Of a stretch of 64,000 bases of DNA, positions 1 through 10,146 are shown piece by piece. Under the pieces are notes generated by a model, which worked only from the letters and a program-made list of their open reading frames with translations, was not told the DNA's origin and did no database searches. Made by a program: the position numbers and the translations under genes. Source of the DNA: Effrenium voratum (lineage: Eukaryota > Sar > Dinophyceae > Suessiales > Symbiodiniaceae); NCBI GenBank assembly GCA_963377175.1, contig CAUJNA010002791.1, forward strand, positions 694,435 to 758,434, given 5' to 3'. Every line of letters starts with the position of its first letter. Positions within the stretch are counted from its first letter, which is position 1.

Positions 1-84
1 CCGCACCTCGCCCTCCGCCTCCGTGAGGTCCGCGGACTCCACCCACGACGGAGCCGAAGCCGCGGTCGACGCTGGGCCTGGCGC
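1..84 (-). CDS. Partial exon, charged peptide, cut by window edge
   Basis: GC-rich segment read on the minus strand as PSWVESADLTEAEGEVR and upstream residues. It follows an acceptor-like CAACAG (an alternative acceptor would start it near 93). Third positions are almost all G or C, as in the other exons of this strand. It is the most downstream exon visible, and its 3' end lies outside the window. No domain is recognised. Confidence 0.5.
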
Positions 85-154
85 TGTTGGCCACTTGAGA
101 TGAGCCACAACCAAAAGTGAGTCATCCAAATCTGGTGGAGTGTATCCAGGTTAA

Positions 155-260
155 TGTTGACCCCGGATTAATTAATAACCCCCCTGGTTTTAGTGGGGAT
201 TTATCACTTTGGGAGGGGAACACTATTAATAAGCAGAGGTTTATTAATCTGGGGTCAACA
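155..260. mobile_element. 106-bp MITE with 18-bp terminal inverted repeats and TAA target duplication
   Basis: The left end TGTTGACCCCGGATTAAT (155-172) and the inverted right end ATTAATCTGGGGTCAACA (243-260) match at 17 of 18 positions. The element is flanked on both sides by TAA (152-154 and 261-263). A three-base TWA duplication with short inverted repeats is what PIF/Harbinger-type MITEs leave; that class is inferred from the duplication only. It lies between two minus-strand exons, so probably in an intron. It encodes nothing. Confidence 0.75.
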
Positions 261-545
261 TAATGAAAAGGGCGGCTGCGCTACAGTATTTATGGCTGGG
301 ACCCACCCCTAACTAATAAGCTTAAAATGCCCTTGGCCTTGCCCAGACCACGGCTCTGGACATGTCTGGCACTCGCCAACGCAACGAAGCGTCCGTCAGC
401 CTTCCGCAGGCACTTCCACACCAGCACAGGGCTTCTCCAGTTCAGCGTAGCCGTCAGAAGGGCACGCAGACAGAAACAATTCTGGAGCTGGCTCCTGCCC
501 GGCACGCGCGTGCAGACACGAAACAACCACGCACAAGCAAGCACA

Positions 546-700
546 CTCTCAAATCTTCACGCACACATCCACACGCACACACGCACACACGCACACACGC
601 ACACACGCACACACGCACACATGCACACACGCACACACGCACACAGAGAGAGAGAGAGAGGCAAATCACACCACAGAGAGAGAGAGAGAGAAAAAAAAAA
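546..700. repeat. CA/CG-CA microsatellite followed by AG tract
   Basis: ACACGC/ACACACG repeats run to about 645, followed by GAGAGA runs to about 700. Open frames across it (THTHTH, VCVCVC, RERERE) are products of the repeat and not genes. The rest of 261-925 shows no exon-like codon bias. Confidence 0.9.
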
Positions 701-925
701 TCACACATCACGCCACACCACACCGCACCACAACACAACACAACACAAACACTGGGCTCCTTCTAGTTTTCTTCTGGGCTTGTTTAAACATCTGTTTGGC
801 GATAATTTAATTGAGTCCTTGTTGGGTCGCTGTTTCAAGAGGGCGGCACAAGAGCAACTTGGTGCCTAGCAAATGTAAGCTGCTGTCCAAAGGACCCCTG
901 TCGCTACCAAACACCCGCCGAACAC

Positions 926-1104
926 CTCGGCTTCCTTCGACTTGGGCTTCGGCTCCTCCTTGTTCCGCCCGGCGCGCACGTACCACACGGAGCGCCGCCT
1001 CAGCGGCGGACCCTTCGCCGCGGCTCGGCTCTCCGCGCAGCGCGCCAAAAATGGCGCCGCCAGCGCGGAGCTGCGCAGGGACTCGGTGACGCCCCAGTTG
1101 CCCC
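926..1104 (-). CDS. Internal exon, basic/charged peptide
   Basis: A 179-bp segment on the minus strand begins after CTGAG|G and ends before GTGTTC. It reads GNWGVTESLRSSALAAPFLA, then a basic stretch with RRRSVWYVRAGRNKEE and a lysine/glutamate tail. GC at third positions is very high (for example CTG CGC AGC TCC GCG CTG GCG). No family is recognised. The neighbouring minus-strand exon at 2,264-2,335 precedes it in the transcript. Confidence 0.65.
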
Positions 1105-2263
1105 CTCAGCTCAGGGCAAGGCTTATTCCTTTGAGAGGCTCCGTACCTAGATGTCTTTAGGTTTCAAAGGGAAACAAGGACACTGACCCTATAGTGACAC
1201 AAACCCAGCTGTAACTCCGGCAAGGGACACTCCCTCTTGAATTCGCAGGGAGCTGAGCGAGTTCAATTTTTGGCAGATTTGGGGAAGAGCAGCTTAGCTG
1301 TGCAGTTGGGTCATGTGCAGGATTGTTTCCCTGGACTAGACGGTGACAAATGTCCCACTGATGTCAGTTGCAGACACTGGGGTACTTGCGTACCGACGCC
1401 CGGGCATGTGATTCCAGCACTTCTTGATGGGCGCCAAATGCATTTCCGGTGTATCGACCTATTGTGGTGGCCAATGGTGGGATGCGTGGGAATGTGCACA
1501 CCACGCCTCTGAACCACAGATAAAGATCTTCTGCGCAATCCTGGGCAAGCAAGGTGGAGACATCAGCGAGAATTGCTGCCCCGGCCGCTTTGGCACATGC
1601 ACAAGCTGGCCTGGTTCAAGTAGGCTCTAAGTTTCGGACTGGTCGAAATGCTGTTTTAACCCTCTTTCAAAGGCAACTCAAGGGTCAACCTGCGAGTGCG
1701 GGTTATGCCGCGTCAAAGACAGGCCATATCCGAGGCTCTGCTCGCCGGTACACGGGGCGGCCGTTCTGCGGCCTTTCCTGCAGTGCGTACCGACCCGCCA
1801 CCAGAGGGTAGCCGGAGAGGAAGACCTCGCACTCTGCATGGCACATCGGCACGAAACCATTTTCCGGTCGTCAAAAACACGACAAGGTACAGTTGGCGGT
1901 CCGACCTGTAGTAAGTCGTGCACATGCCATGTTTTCGGGCCTCCTTGGGTGCTGCCGCCATGACAGCTTCCAAATCGTCCTCCTTCTCCTGGCATTCGCC
2001 AGTGCAACAGAAGATCCCATCAGCGCTTCCTCTGACCAGTTACGACTGCAGGAAAGCAGACTTTGACGACATACTTGCCAGTTCGCCCCCACAACACGTG
2101 GAAAGAAACACTTTGCGACTTGCCTCCCGCCGACAGTGCCAATGGACTCGCTACAAAGGCCATCCTAAGCCAAAGGGGTTCTGCGCAAATGTCGCTCAAC
2201 TTGAAGGGTCGGATTGCTCAAACTCCAGTTGAGTCATTGAGTATCCGATAGTTGGGTCCGTCA
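1105..2263. other. Non-coding stretch, probably intron
   Basis: No GC3-rich segment, repeat array or RNA gene is seen. Short open frames here have no splice or codon support. Confidence 0.5.
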
Positions 2264-2335
2264 GTAAGGCTCCCCGGGCGCCTCGGGGGCCGGCTCCGGC
2301 GCCGGCTCGGGGGGCTCCAGCGCTGGCTCGGGGCG
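2264..2335 (-). CDS. Candidate exon encoding an acidic proline-rich linker
   Basis: Very GC-rich. One minus frame reads repeated PEP/APEP units (PEPALEPPEPAPEPAPEAPG), a typical disordered linker. The phase does not join simply to the exon at 2,703-2,821, so either another exon lies between or the boundaries differ. Low-complexity composition makes the call uncertain. Confidence 0.4.
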
Positions 2336-2702
2336 ATCAGCTGCTTCGATTCTGTCCTCATTGCTGGGTTTCAGACTCACATCTAAACATGTGCGGTTGT
2401 TCGGATCCAAAACATGGGAAATCGGGGAACCCGGCAAAATGTGTGATTTCTTTTTGAACCCATTTGGATGTGCATCAGTGTAACCAAATGGGGCACCCCA
2501 TATTGACAGGACACTATTTGGAGGGCAATCTTTCCCAGTGGATCCAGTTATTCATATAGGTAAGCAAGGGCATCCATCCTGTAAATTTGGAGCTATTACA
2601 TTCTGGTTATAGTACATGGGTCCACTCCGTAAACCTAGAGGTGCGAGTAATTCGCCTGGTTTACCTATGGCAACTAAACCCCCTGAGTTTCCCCATTCTC
2701 AC

Positions 2703-2821
2703 GTTGCCTCGGTGTCATCCTTGACCTCCGCTTTGGCCGCGTCCTCGGCCTTCTTTGGCGCTACCATGCGCGTGGCCGTGAAGCGCTTGGGCCCGCTCCA
2801 TTGATCGCTCTCCGGCATGTC
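2703..2821 (-). CDS. Internal exon, lysine/alanine-rich peptide
   Basis: A 119-bp segment on the minus strand starts after CCGAG|G and ends at a canonical GTGAGA donor. It reads DMPESDQWSGPKRFTATRMV followed by APKKAEDAAKAEVKDD. Third positions are GC-rich and both splice sites are good, making this one of the best supported exons of the gene. The function is not recognised; the Lys/Ala/Glu tail suggests a charged helix or linker. Confidence 0.7.
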
Positions 2822-3213
2822 CTCGGCACTTGCGACTGCTTGGTTCCCTATAAGGGGCCCGGATAGGTTCATCTTGTTGTGCACTTTAAGCGAATTCCTT
2901 GTTTTGCAGGAACCATGTTTTCAAGCAAACTGTGGTGCGATTTAGCGCCTCATATCAGGCTCCCCTCCAATTTTGCGGCCTCGCTGAAAAGATGGGCGGA
3001 AAACAAATTTGTGCAAAGCTACCCAAGCCCTCTGCCTAACCCGAGGGAACAAAGCATAGGCAAACAAGCCCCAGAAAGAATATTGGAGGGTGTTCCTGCC
3101 ATACAAGTCCATAACATACTTTATTCCGCCAAGCATTTTGGAGGATGTCCCAACCAAACAACAAGCCAACCTCCCCTCACAGCGAGCCGATTTCCCAAAC
3201 CAAATCGAGTCTC

Positions 3214-3351
3214 TGGTGGGGGGATGAACTCCAGGATCAGCACGTCGCTGCCGGGCTCGAAGGACAGGTTCAGCACCATCCCGGAGATGAGCTCCACCTC
3301 GCCGCGCCACCGCAGCTTGCTCTTCTGCATAAGCTCGATCTTCACGGTGTC
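3214..3351 (-). CDS. Internal exon, beta-strand-rich domain fragment
   Basis: The minus-strand segment starts after TTGGAG|G. It reads DTVKIELMQKSKLRWRGEVE, then LISGMVLNLSFEPGSDVLIL and a proline tail. The alternation of hydrophobic and charged residues suggests beta strands. The donor may be GA (CCACCA|GAGACT), a non-canonical donor known from dinoflagellates, or GT further on. It may continue the beta-type domain begun in the exon at 6,492-6,603. I do not recognise a named family. Confidence 0.65.
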
Positions 3352-4080
3352 CTCCAAGGTTTTGATTACAGAGGAGGGTGCCTCCAGTTTGGCGAACGCC
3401 AGGGAAAAAAACAACGAAAATTTGCCCAAAAGGTGAGGTCCAAGGAATCTCAGGTGGCAAAAATACTAGTCACAAACCTTATTGGTGTGCTTGTCCCTTG
3501 CTAACAGTTAAACATTTAGCCGGATATGTCATCCATTTAAACTCAAACAGTCTACAAGTCGTAGGGTGTGAGTGGAACCCCTCAAGAAGCCTGAAATAAG
3601 GAAGGTGCAACGAACGTCCGTGGGTGAGCTGTTCTTTCCCCCAGGCGACTCGTTCAAATTTGCGCTAATACGCTTGGAAATTGGCCTGCCATGGGATCCG
3701 GTGGCGCTGGTTTCACGTTTATGGTCACAGCTCTTATCCAATGCTACGGACCTGGTGCCAGAAGACTGGAAACTGCTATGGCGCAAATTTATGAACATGC
3801 AGGGGTGTTACCCAGATCCCCAACCCTCAGCCAAATCATGTGGGCATGTGTCAAAATAATCTGAACCCCCATAGTTCTTGCCGTTCGCCATGGAGTCCGT
3901 GGCCACTTGCATTGATTCGGCAACCCTGTTGGATATCGTGCATTCAAAGACTGCTTCAGAACAAAACCCATGTACGAAGCGCTTGCTGGCAAAGGACCAT
4001 CAAGAGTTCTTTTCCTCTGGCTGCATTTACAGAGACGAAAGGCAACATTTTCGAAAGGGTGTCCAAAATTAAGCGAACCC
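3352..4080. other. Non-coding stretch, probably intron
   Basis: No exon with clear GC3 bias is seen. A plus frame over 3,572-3,859 looks superficially protein-like (SFKFALIRLEIGLPWDPV) but lacks codon bias and a repeat or homologous copy to support it. Confidence 0.4.
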
Positions 4081-4256
4081 TCAAATCTTAAGCCACACAA
4101 ACACACACACAGACACACACACACACACACAGACACACAGACACACAGACAGACCCACCCACACACACACATACACACACGTACGCACGCGCGCGCGCGC
4201 GCCCGCCCGCCCGCCCGCCCGCCCGCACGCACGCACGCACCCACACACACACACAC
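4081..4256. repeat. CA / CGCC compound microsatellite
   Basis: CA repeats with ACAGAC variants (4,096-4,180) pass into CG and CCCG repeats (4,186-4,226) and back to CA. It abuts direct-repeat copy 1. Confidence 0.9.
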
Positions 4257-4257
4257 A

Positions 4258-4606
4258 CTTAAACTCCAGATGGAGGGTGCTAATCTTTCGAGTACAACTG
4301 ATGAGTCTCGAGTACAACTGATGAGTCTCGAGTACAACTGATAAGTCACTCATCGTTCGAGTACAACTGGTGAGTCTCGAGTACAGCTGGGGTTCAGCTG
4401 GTTTTGGAGAAAAGGGCAAAAAGGGGACCTTTGTTTGGGGTGGGCCCGCCAGCTGCCATGACAATGGCCCAGGCGCAGCCCCGCAGGTACGTTTGGACCC
4501 GGACACCGGGGGGCGTCTTCGTTGGCTGGAGACCCCCCGGGCCGGCTCCAGCCCCCTGCTGCGGTGGAAAAAGGTGGATGGTGGCAGGGTAATCTGCCAC
4601 TCCGCA
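4258..4606. repeat. Direct repeat, copy 1, with 20-bp tandem core
   Basis: Starts CTTAAACTCCAGATGGAGGG. It contains about four tandem units of CTCGAGTACAACTGATGAGT, then a GC-rich part ending in GGCAGGGTAATCTGCCACTC next to CA repeats. The same sequence recurs at 5,726-5,994 in the same orientation, lacking about two of the 20-bp units and about 40 bp around 4,458-4,498. Confidence 0.85.
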
Positions 4607-4619
4607 CACACACGCCCCT

Positions 4620-5560
4620 CAGTGAGGGGCGAAAAGTCTCTTTTTCGGGGGGAAGAAGAAGCGCCCGAAAGACGGACGAAGACCCCAACAGAAAACAAAC
4701 GGAGCAAGAACCCAAAAGGAACAGAAAGGCCCCACGTTGGGTCTCCGCGGGCAAAACCCCAACCAAGAAACACGAAAAACGGGAAACCGAGTTTAGGGTC
4801 ACCGCCGAGGGCAAAGAACCCCAAACAGTCCAGAAACCCTCCTAAACCTTGTAGACAAAGAGCACCGCGAAGTTGAAGAACGACACCACGAACACGCCAT
4901 CCCTAAACGGGCGAAGAGGAACAACTGGAAGTAGTAGGGAAAGGGGAGAAGAAAAGAAGGAGAGAGCGAGAAAGAGAGAAAGAGAGAAAGGAGGAGAAGG
5001 GCCGAGATGCGTATTCCGCCCGGGGGAAGGAGAAAGGAATGCAAGGGAGAGAGAAGAAGAAGAAGGAGAGAAAAGAAGACAAAGGGAGCGAGATGCGTAT
5101 TTAGGGCGCCGCAGCCCGCCCGAGGAGAGGAGAAAGGAGAAAAAGAAAAGGAAGAGGGAAGTAGTATGCGTTTTTAGGGCGACGCATCCCGCCCAGACAG
5201 GAAGAGAGGATGAAGTCCAAAGCTCGAGGAGGAAGACGACGAATCCCACACAGGGGCCAAGAGGACGAACACGAAATAGCAACGGAAGGGGAAGAAGACG
5301 TCAAGCCAAACTACGTGAGGAAGAAGAGGAGTAGGAACAGGAAGACGGACACGAAGACGACGACGGGGAAAAAGGTGAACAACGCGAGGACAACCAGGCC
5401 ATCCCTAAGCGGGCGAACAGGAGGAGGGCGAACGCGCGGGTCACGAAAGGCAGCAGGAAGAGAACGGGAGGAAGGAGAAGCCATCCCTAGGCGGGCGAAG
5501 AACCAGAAGACGGGCACGCAGAACACGAAGGCGAGAAAAAAGAACGAAGGGTGAAACGTA
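4620..5560. repeat. Polypurine block (about 0.9 kb) with degenerate tandem units
   Basis: The plus strand is overwhelmingly A and G with few pyrimidines. Imperfect units recur: GATGCGTATT/TAGGGCGACGCATCCCGCC at about 5,005, 5,090 and 5,165, and CATCCCTAAACGGGCGAAG at about 4,900, 5,400 and 5,482. Open frames through it are K/R/E-rich artefacts of composition. Long polypurine mirror-like tracts can form triplex DNA; that is a property of the class, not shown here. Confidence 0.75.
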
Positions 5561-5725
5561 GCTATGAAGAGGTGGCTGTCTTTCCTTTAGTGAAACCTCG
5601 ATCCTGGTTAAATGTGAAATTCCGCTGGTCTATGATAAGCACGCTGAGGTCAAATTTTCCGACAGAGCCGGCCCGGGATCACACAATGGGTACACCCGAG
5701 GATTCCCCACGAATGGGGTGTACAC

Positions 5726-5985
5726 ACTTAAACTCCAGATGGAGGGTGCTAATCTTTCGAGTACAACTGATGAGTCTCGAGTACAACTGATGAGTCTCGA
5801 GTACAGCTGGGGTTCAGCTGGTTTTGGAGAAAAGGGCAAAAAGGGGACCTTTGTTTGGGGTGGGCCCGCCAGCTGCCCCCGGACACCGGGGGGCGTCTTC
5901 GTTGGCTGGAGACCCCCCGGGCCGGCTCCAGCCCCCTGCTGCGGTGGAAAAAGGTGGATGGTGGCAGGGTAATCTGCCACTCCGC

Positions 5986-5994
<9 letters not shown>
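5726..5994. repeat. Direct repeat, copy 2
   Basis: Second copy of the 4,258-4,606 sequence. It shares the CTTAAACTCCAGATGGAGGG start, two and a half 20-bp core units, and the GC-rich end running into CA repeats. It is preceded by an 8-bp inverted repeat GTACACCC / GGGTGTAC (5,691-5,722). Together the two copies bracket the polypurine block. Confidence 0.85.
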
Positions 5995-6320
<326 letters not shown>

Positions 6321-6491
6321 ACAAAACAAAAAACGCCCCGCCACGGCAAAGCTGAAAGCGAGATCCCCCCCAAAAAAAGAACATTAAAAAAATGAAGAAC
6401 CGCTCCCCTCCCCAACAAAAAAAGAAACAAACAAAAACAAGTTCTGCGAGTTTACCTTTGAGCACAGCATCCCAACCTGGGGTCTTCGGAC

Positions 6492-6603
6492 CTCCCGCGC
6501 CTCGTGGAAGACCAGGGCGCCCCAGCGCTCCAAACGCACCTCGAAGGTGCTGCCAGGGTACGTCCACCACCCCACGATCCGCTTCTCGAAGTCGTCCACC
6601 GCC
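6492..6603 (-). CDS. Internal exon with WWTYPG beta-domain motif
   Basis: A 112-bp segment on the minus strand begins after AAGAG|G and ends at a GT donor (GCGGGAG|GTCCGA). It reads AVDDFEKRIVGWWTYPGSTF followed by EVRLERWGALVFHEARE. Short W-x-Y-P-G strands followed by an L-x-F-x-E strand look like a small beta-sheet domain; the exon at 3,214-3,351 may supply later strands. I do not know a named family. Splice sites and codon bias are both strong. Confidence 0.7.
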
Positions 6604-7059
6604 CTCTTCTCTGGCTTCCTAACTGGTCGGTACCATGGGCAGTTCCAAACCCCGTCAGCTGCCATGATTCAAAGAGGGTAAGCTCTGGTTGGCGGGTGCT
6701 TCTCAAAGTTGACATCGGCCCCCCTAAAACGGTTGTGCATTGTTTTCTAGATGAACGTAGATGCAAGTTGCGCAGTTGCCTTAGGGGAAGTAAAGGGGAT
6801 GACTGCGGATGACTCAGCCCCAAAAGGGCAATGATCGGCATTGAGGGAATTCCAGCGTCGCCATATGGCTACTGTAGGGATTCTAGGCAAAAGGCATGAC
6901 TGGCAACGCAACTGGGATTGACTAGGATCATAGAACGAAGAAATGTAAGGCAGCTCCGTACCTTTTTAAGCAGCATAGCTTCAAGTACCTTGACGATATT
7001 TGCCCTGCCTGTCAAGTGTGGGTGGCATGCAAGCGCCGACTTACCCAAAGCCTACTCTG
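6604..7059. other. Non-coding stretch
   Basis: No exon-like bias. It separates the WWTYPG exon from the ankyrin pseudogene. Confidence 0.4.
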
Positions 7060-7930
7060 ACGCACTGCCACGACGACTTCTGTCAACACCGGCTTCCAGC
7101 AAGCAGTATACACTGTCCACTTGACCTTCTTCCACAGCAAAACCTAGCTGTGTACGGCAATCATGGCCCACCAACTCCAAGCATGACAGTGCGATGGCAA
7201 TGCTGGAGCCACCCCAGCTTCCAACAAGCATCTCACAACCGTCCAGTGACCCAGAGACACGGCGAGAGACAGCGGTGTGTTACCCTGAACGTCCGCCTTT
7301 GACGCATCAGCGCCTGCTTCCAACAGGCACTGCGTTATTTGACGGTGACCCCCTTGACAAGCACCATGGAGTGGCGAGCTGCCAGTGACATGGGTTTTGT
7401 CAGCACCAGCTTCCAACAAGCACTGTACCACTTCGACATGGCCAGAGCCAAAGCAGCAAAACCCAGCGCTGTGCAGCCACGAATCATGCTTGCCCTCATT
7501 GGCACCAACCAACTGCTAGCAAGCACTGCACAATCCCAAAGTTGCCAGCGCATGCAGCATAGCCTAACGGTGTCATCCCATCGTTGGTTGCCTTGTCCTT
7601 GTCAGCACCAGCTGCCAGCAAGCACCTCACAATGTCTAAGTAGGCATAGTAAGCGGCAAAGCCCAACGGCGTCACCCCATCGTTGGTTGCCTTGTCCTTG
7701 TCAGCACCAGCTGCCAGCAAGCACTGCGCAACATCAAATTTGCCCGCTAGTGCAGTCGCATGCAAGGGTGTGATGCCCTGGTGGTCCGCCTTTTCAGTGT
7801 CAGCAACAGCTTCTAGCCGGCACTTCACAATGGATAGGTTGCCTTCACAAGAGGCAGCATAAAGAGCACCCCAGCTTCCGGCAAGCAATGCACAATTGCC
7901 TGATGGCCAAATCCACTTGCAGGCAGCAAA
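7060..7930 (-). pseudogene. Ankyrin-repeat pseudogene, intronless, several frameshifts
   Basis: About eight 33-residue ankyrin repeats read on the minus strand. Clear units include NLSIVKCRLEAVADTEKADH, FDVAQCLLAAGADKDKATND, HVEVVQCLLEAGADKTHV and QITQCLLEAGADASKADV. Ankyrin repeats are protein-binding helix pairs. The repeats jump between all three frames. Shifts fall near 7,860, near 7,505 (after QCLLAVGW), near 7,450 (GCTALGFAALA lies in a different frame from HVEVVQ) and again before DSVYCLLEAGVD at about 7,115. No start codon or intron is visible. The pattern is that of a decayed, possibly retroposed, fragment of an ankyrin gene sitting inside the host gene. Sequencing error could explain one shift but hardly four. 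Confidence 0.85.
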
Positions 7931-8040
7931 CCAGTCACAAGAAAGACATCTTCAACAGAATCTGAAGCTCGTGCCAGATTTACTCGCCGCTTTAGGACCT
8001 GCCTTCGATTGGGCAGTTCTCTTGCTGGTGGGAAGAGCAG

Positions 8041-8190
8041 GTGGTCGCGAGGGTCGCTGGCGCGGTCTTTCGGGACGAGCTGCGGCGGCGCTTGGCCAAG
8101 AAGCAGCAGCTGGGGAACTTCAGGCTCTTGGCGTTGGTGGGCACAGAAAGTCTGAGGCTGGTAGGGCCCGAGGGCCCATGGGACGATGAT
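8041..8190 (+). CDS. Exon-like segment on the plus strand, unknown product
   Basis: The plus frame reads VFRDELRRRLAKKQQLGNFR, then LLALVGTESLRLVGPEGPWD, with G or C at nearly every third position (GAC GAG CTG CGG CGG CGC TTG GCC AAG AAG). It follows AGCAG|G, and possible ends are near GACGATGATAG. It is the only good plus-strand exon in the left region, between the ankyrin pseudogene and the TPR exons. It may be a fragment of another gene. Confidence 0.5.
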
Positions 8191-9085
8191 AGTGGTCTGA
8201 GCAGTCGTGCGGCAATACATCCCAGATGAAGCAGCAAACGGAAGGGATCGTGCGTTGACGACAGTTTCAAGCGGAGGTGTCGATGTTGTGAAGCTTTTGG
8301 AGGAGTCCTGTGGCCCAGAGCAGCAAACTTCAGTGCTTTGTTTGGCCACCCCAAAGACCAAAGACATTAATGAGAGCGTGAATGATGAACGTGACGGCGA
8401 CCATGCAGCTGGCAAGGAATGATTTGGCGAGCGTGTAGCTGACGCCACGGCCACTAAACCACAGCTACTCTCACATGGCATTAGCATGCAATGGAAGTTG
8501 ATCAAAGCAAAGCAAACCACATCCTACACCCTGTGGTGAGGTTGCGCCGATGGCAAACAAACATGACTGGGCACTAGCACCCCAAGCTCAAGCGGCTCTT
8601 CAACTTGCGCGGACTCCTCCAATTTGGGTCCGCCTCCAGCTAACCTCCTTTATTGTTAACCTAAGGGATACTGGCCTTTTTGGGTTGTGCTCAAGGTCAA
8701 AGCTACTTGTACGGAGCGTGGTCATGGTTGTCTGAAGCGGAACCCTTCCAGTTGCCTAAATTCCCCATTGAGACGTTGATCACCATCCCTGCCAACCGCA
8801 AGCACAGGGCTAAAAGCAAAGGATCTCAATTGGGACAGCCCCCTAGTGATCAACCAGGTCTGTCTGAATCCTGAGTTTCCATTCCCCTGTAGCTGCATAC
8901 AGGGATCTTTTTGGACCAGTCCAGCTACTGCAGCGCTTTTCCATTTAACAAAAAAAAACAAAAAAACTTATCACATTCATTGAGACGCACCATGTTCCCA
9001 CGCTTTTTCCTGAATCCAACCCATCGCCCATCGAGATCTGGGGATAAAAGAAGGAAAAAAACACCGAGTCACAAGGCAGACCACT
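8191..9085. other. Non-coding stretch, probably intron
   Basis: No exon, repeat array or RNA gene is recognised. Confidence 0.4.
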
Positions 9086-9166
9086 TCCAGGTGGGCAGCT
9101 CCGCGGAGATTTGCTCCGCCAACTTCCAGAGCTCCACGGTAAAGGCCTCCCGCTCCGCGCTGGTGC
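9086..9166 (-). CDS. Internal exon, helical (TPR-gene C-terminal part)
   Basis: Minus strand, after GCCAG|G: TSAEREAFTVELWKLAEQIS then AELPTW. GC3-rich. The donor could be GA (CACCTG|GAAGTG). An amphipathic helix consistent with the preceding TPR exons; not specific enough to name. Confidence 0.6.
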
Positions 9167-9370
9167 CTGGCAATCCGTCAACCAGGCAAGGGCCTTCAAG
9201 GCCAACTTACAAATGTTCCCACGAAGCTTGTGGCTTTGTTGTTGTGGCACCAATTTGGTGGATTCCTAGGATGCTGTCAACCAGCAACGTACTAGTTGGT
9301 GACCAACAGGGAGTAGAATTGATCAACGAACCAAATCTATGTGCATGTTGTCTGCCACCAAGGAAAAAGG

Positions 9371-9446
9371 GATTTAGAGATCTGCCCTCGACAACCAGCC
9401 CCAAGGCCTTCCGAGAACGCCAGCGCCGCCCATTGCAAAAAGACCC
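9371..9446 (-). CDS. Candidate exon, short helical peptide
   Basis: The minus frame reads GVFLQWAALAFSEGLGAG. It could start after CGACAG and end at GCGTTCTCGGAAG|GC or beyond. Codon bias is good but the boundaries are weak. Confidence 0.4.
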
Positions 9447-9594
9447 CGACGCTGTCGTTGGGTAGAAAAAGTTGTTTCCCTCTAGTTCGTGGTTTGGTGT
9501 GGTGGGCCATTAGGGGTGTCATTTGGTTTCAACAGGAATTAGAGTTCAACCCAACCCGTACCAAATTGAGGGGTACCTGAAAACAATGTCGATC

Positions 9595-9660
9595 CAGGCC
9601 TTTCAGCGCCAGCAGTCCCCGGTCTGCCGCCCGCGCCGCCTCCTCCCAGTCGCCACAGCA
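9595..9660 (-). CDS. Internal exon, TPR helix
   Basis: After CCCAGCAG the minus strand reads CCGDWEEAARAADRGLLAL. The pattern G-D-W-E-E-A-x-x-x-A-D-x-x-L is the second half of a tetratricopeptide repeat. It joins naturally to the exon at 10,020-10,146, whose end (YRLAKALECLK) is the first helix of the same repeat. Confidence 0.65.
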
Positions 9661-10019
9661 CTGCTGGGCCTGACATGTGGGTCAGTCTCGAAATCAAAAG
9701 CCGTAAAAATCAAAAGCCGTAAAATGGATGGTTTCCTTGATACCTTGGAAACAACCCAAAAAGACAACCCTGATAACACACACAGACACAGCTTGGGTAT
9801 GATTCATAGGAATTGTGATTCTTCATTGGGGACTTTTGGCGGACATCACTTCAATGGGGCTTTGTGTCCAATGGCAGCACGGCTTCATCCTGGCTGGACA
9901 CTGATCATAACCGCCGGTGCCATGCAGCGATGCCATTGTGCGTACTTGCCCTGTTTCACAACAAAGGCCTCTATATGTGTTGTGTCTTTCCCGAGAGACT
10001 TCTAAAGGGGGAGTCCGAC

Positions 10020-10146
10020 TTTGAGACACTCAAGTGCCTTGGCCAGGCGGTAGAGCGTCTTCACCGAATCCGGATCGTCCTGAAATGTGCGCGCACGCAT
10101 CTCATCGAAAAAACGCTTGGCATGTTGCAGGTGCCTCTCTTGAACG
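10020..10146 (-). CDS. Internal exon, TPR helices
   Basis: A 127-bp segment after AACAGCAG on the minus strand reads QERHLQHAKRFFDEMRARTF, then QDDPDSVKTLYRLAKALECL, before GTCGGA. The D-P-x-x-x-K-x-L-Y-R-x-A-x-A-L-E part fits the A helix of a TPR. TPR arrays bind partner proteins such as chaperones. Reading frame and codon bias agree. Confidence 0.65.

Noticed and set aside
4300..4380. Hammerhead ribozyme suggested by repeated CTGATGAG
   Set aside because: CTGATGAG is the core start of hammerheads, but no GAAA box follows on the same strand and no closing stems are present. The motif is part of the 20-bp tandem unit.
4873..5334. K/R/E-rich 150-codon frames over the polypurine block
   Set aside because: Expected from AG-only sequence; no GC3 pattern or splice signals.
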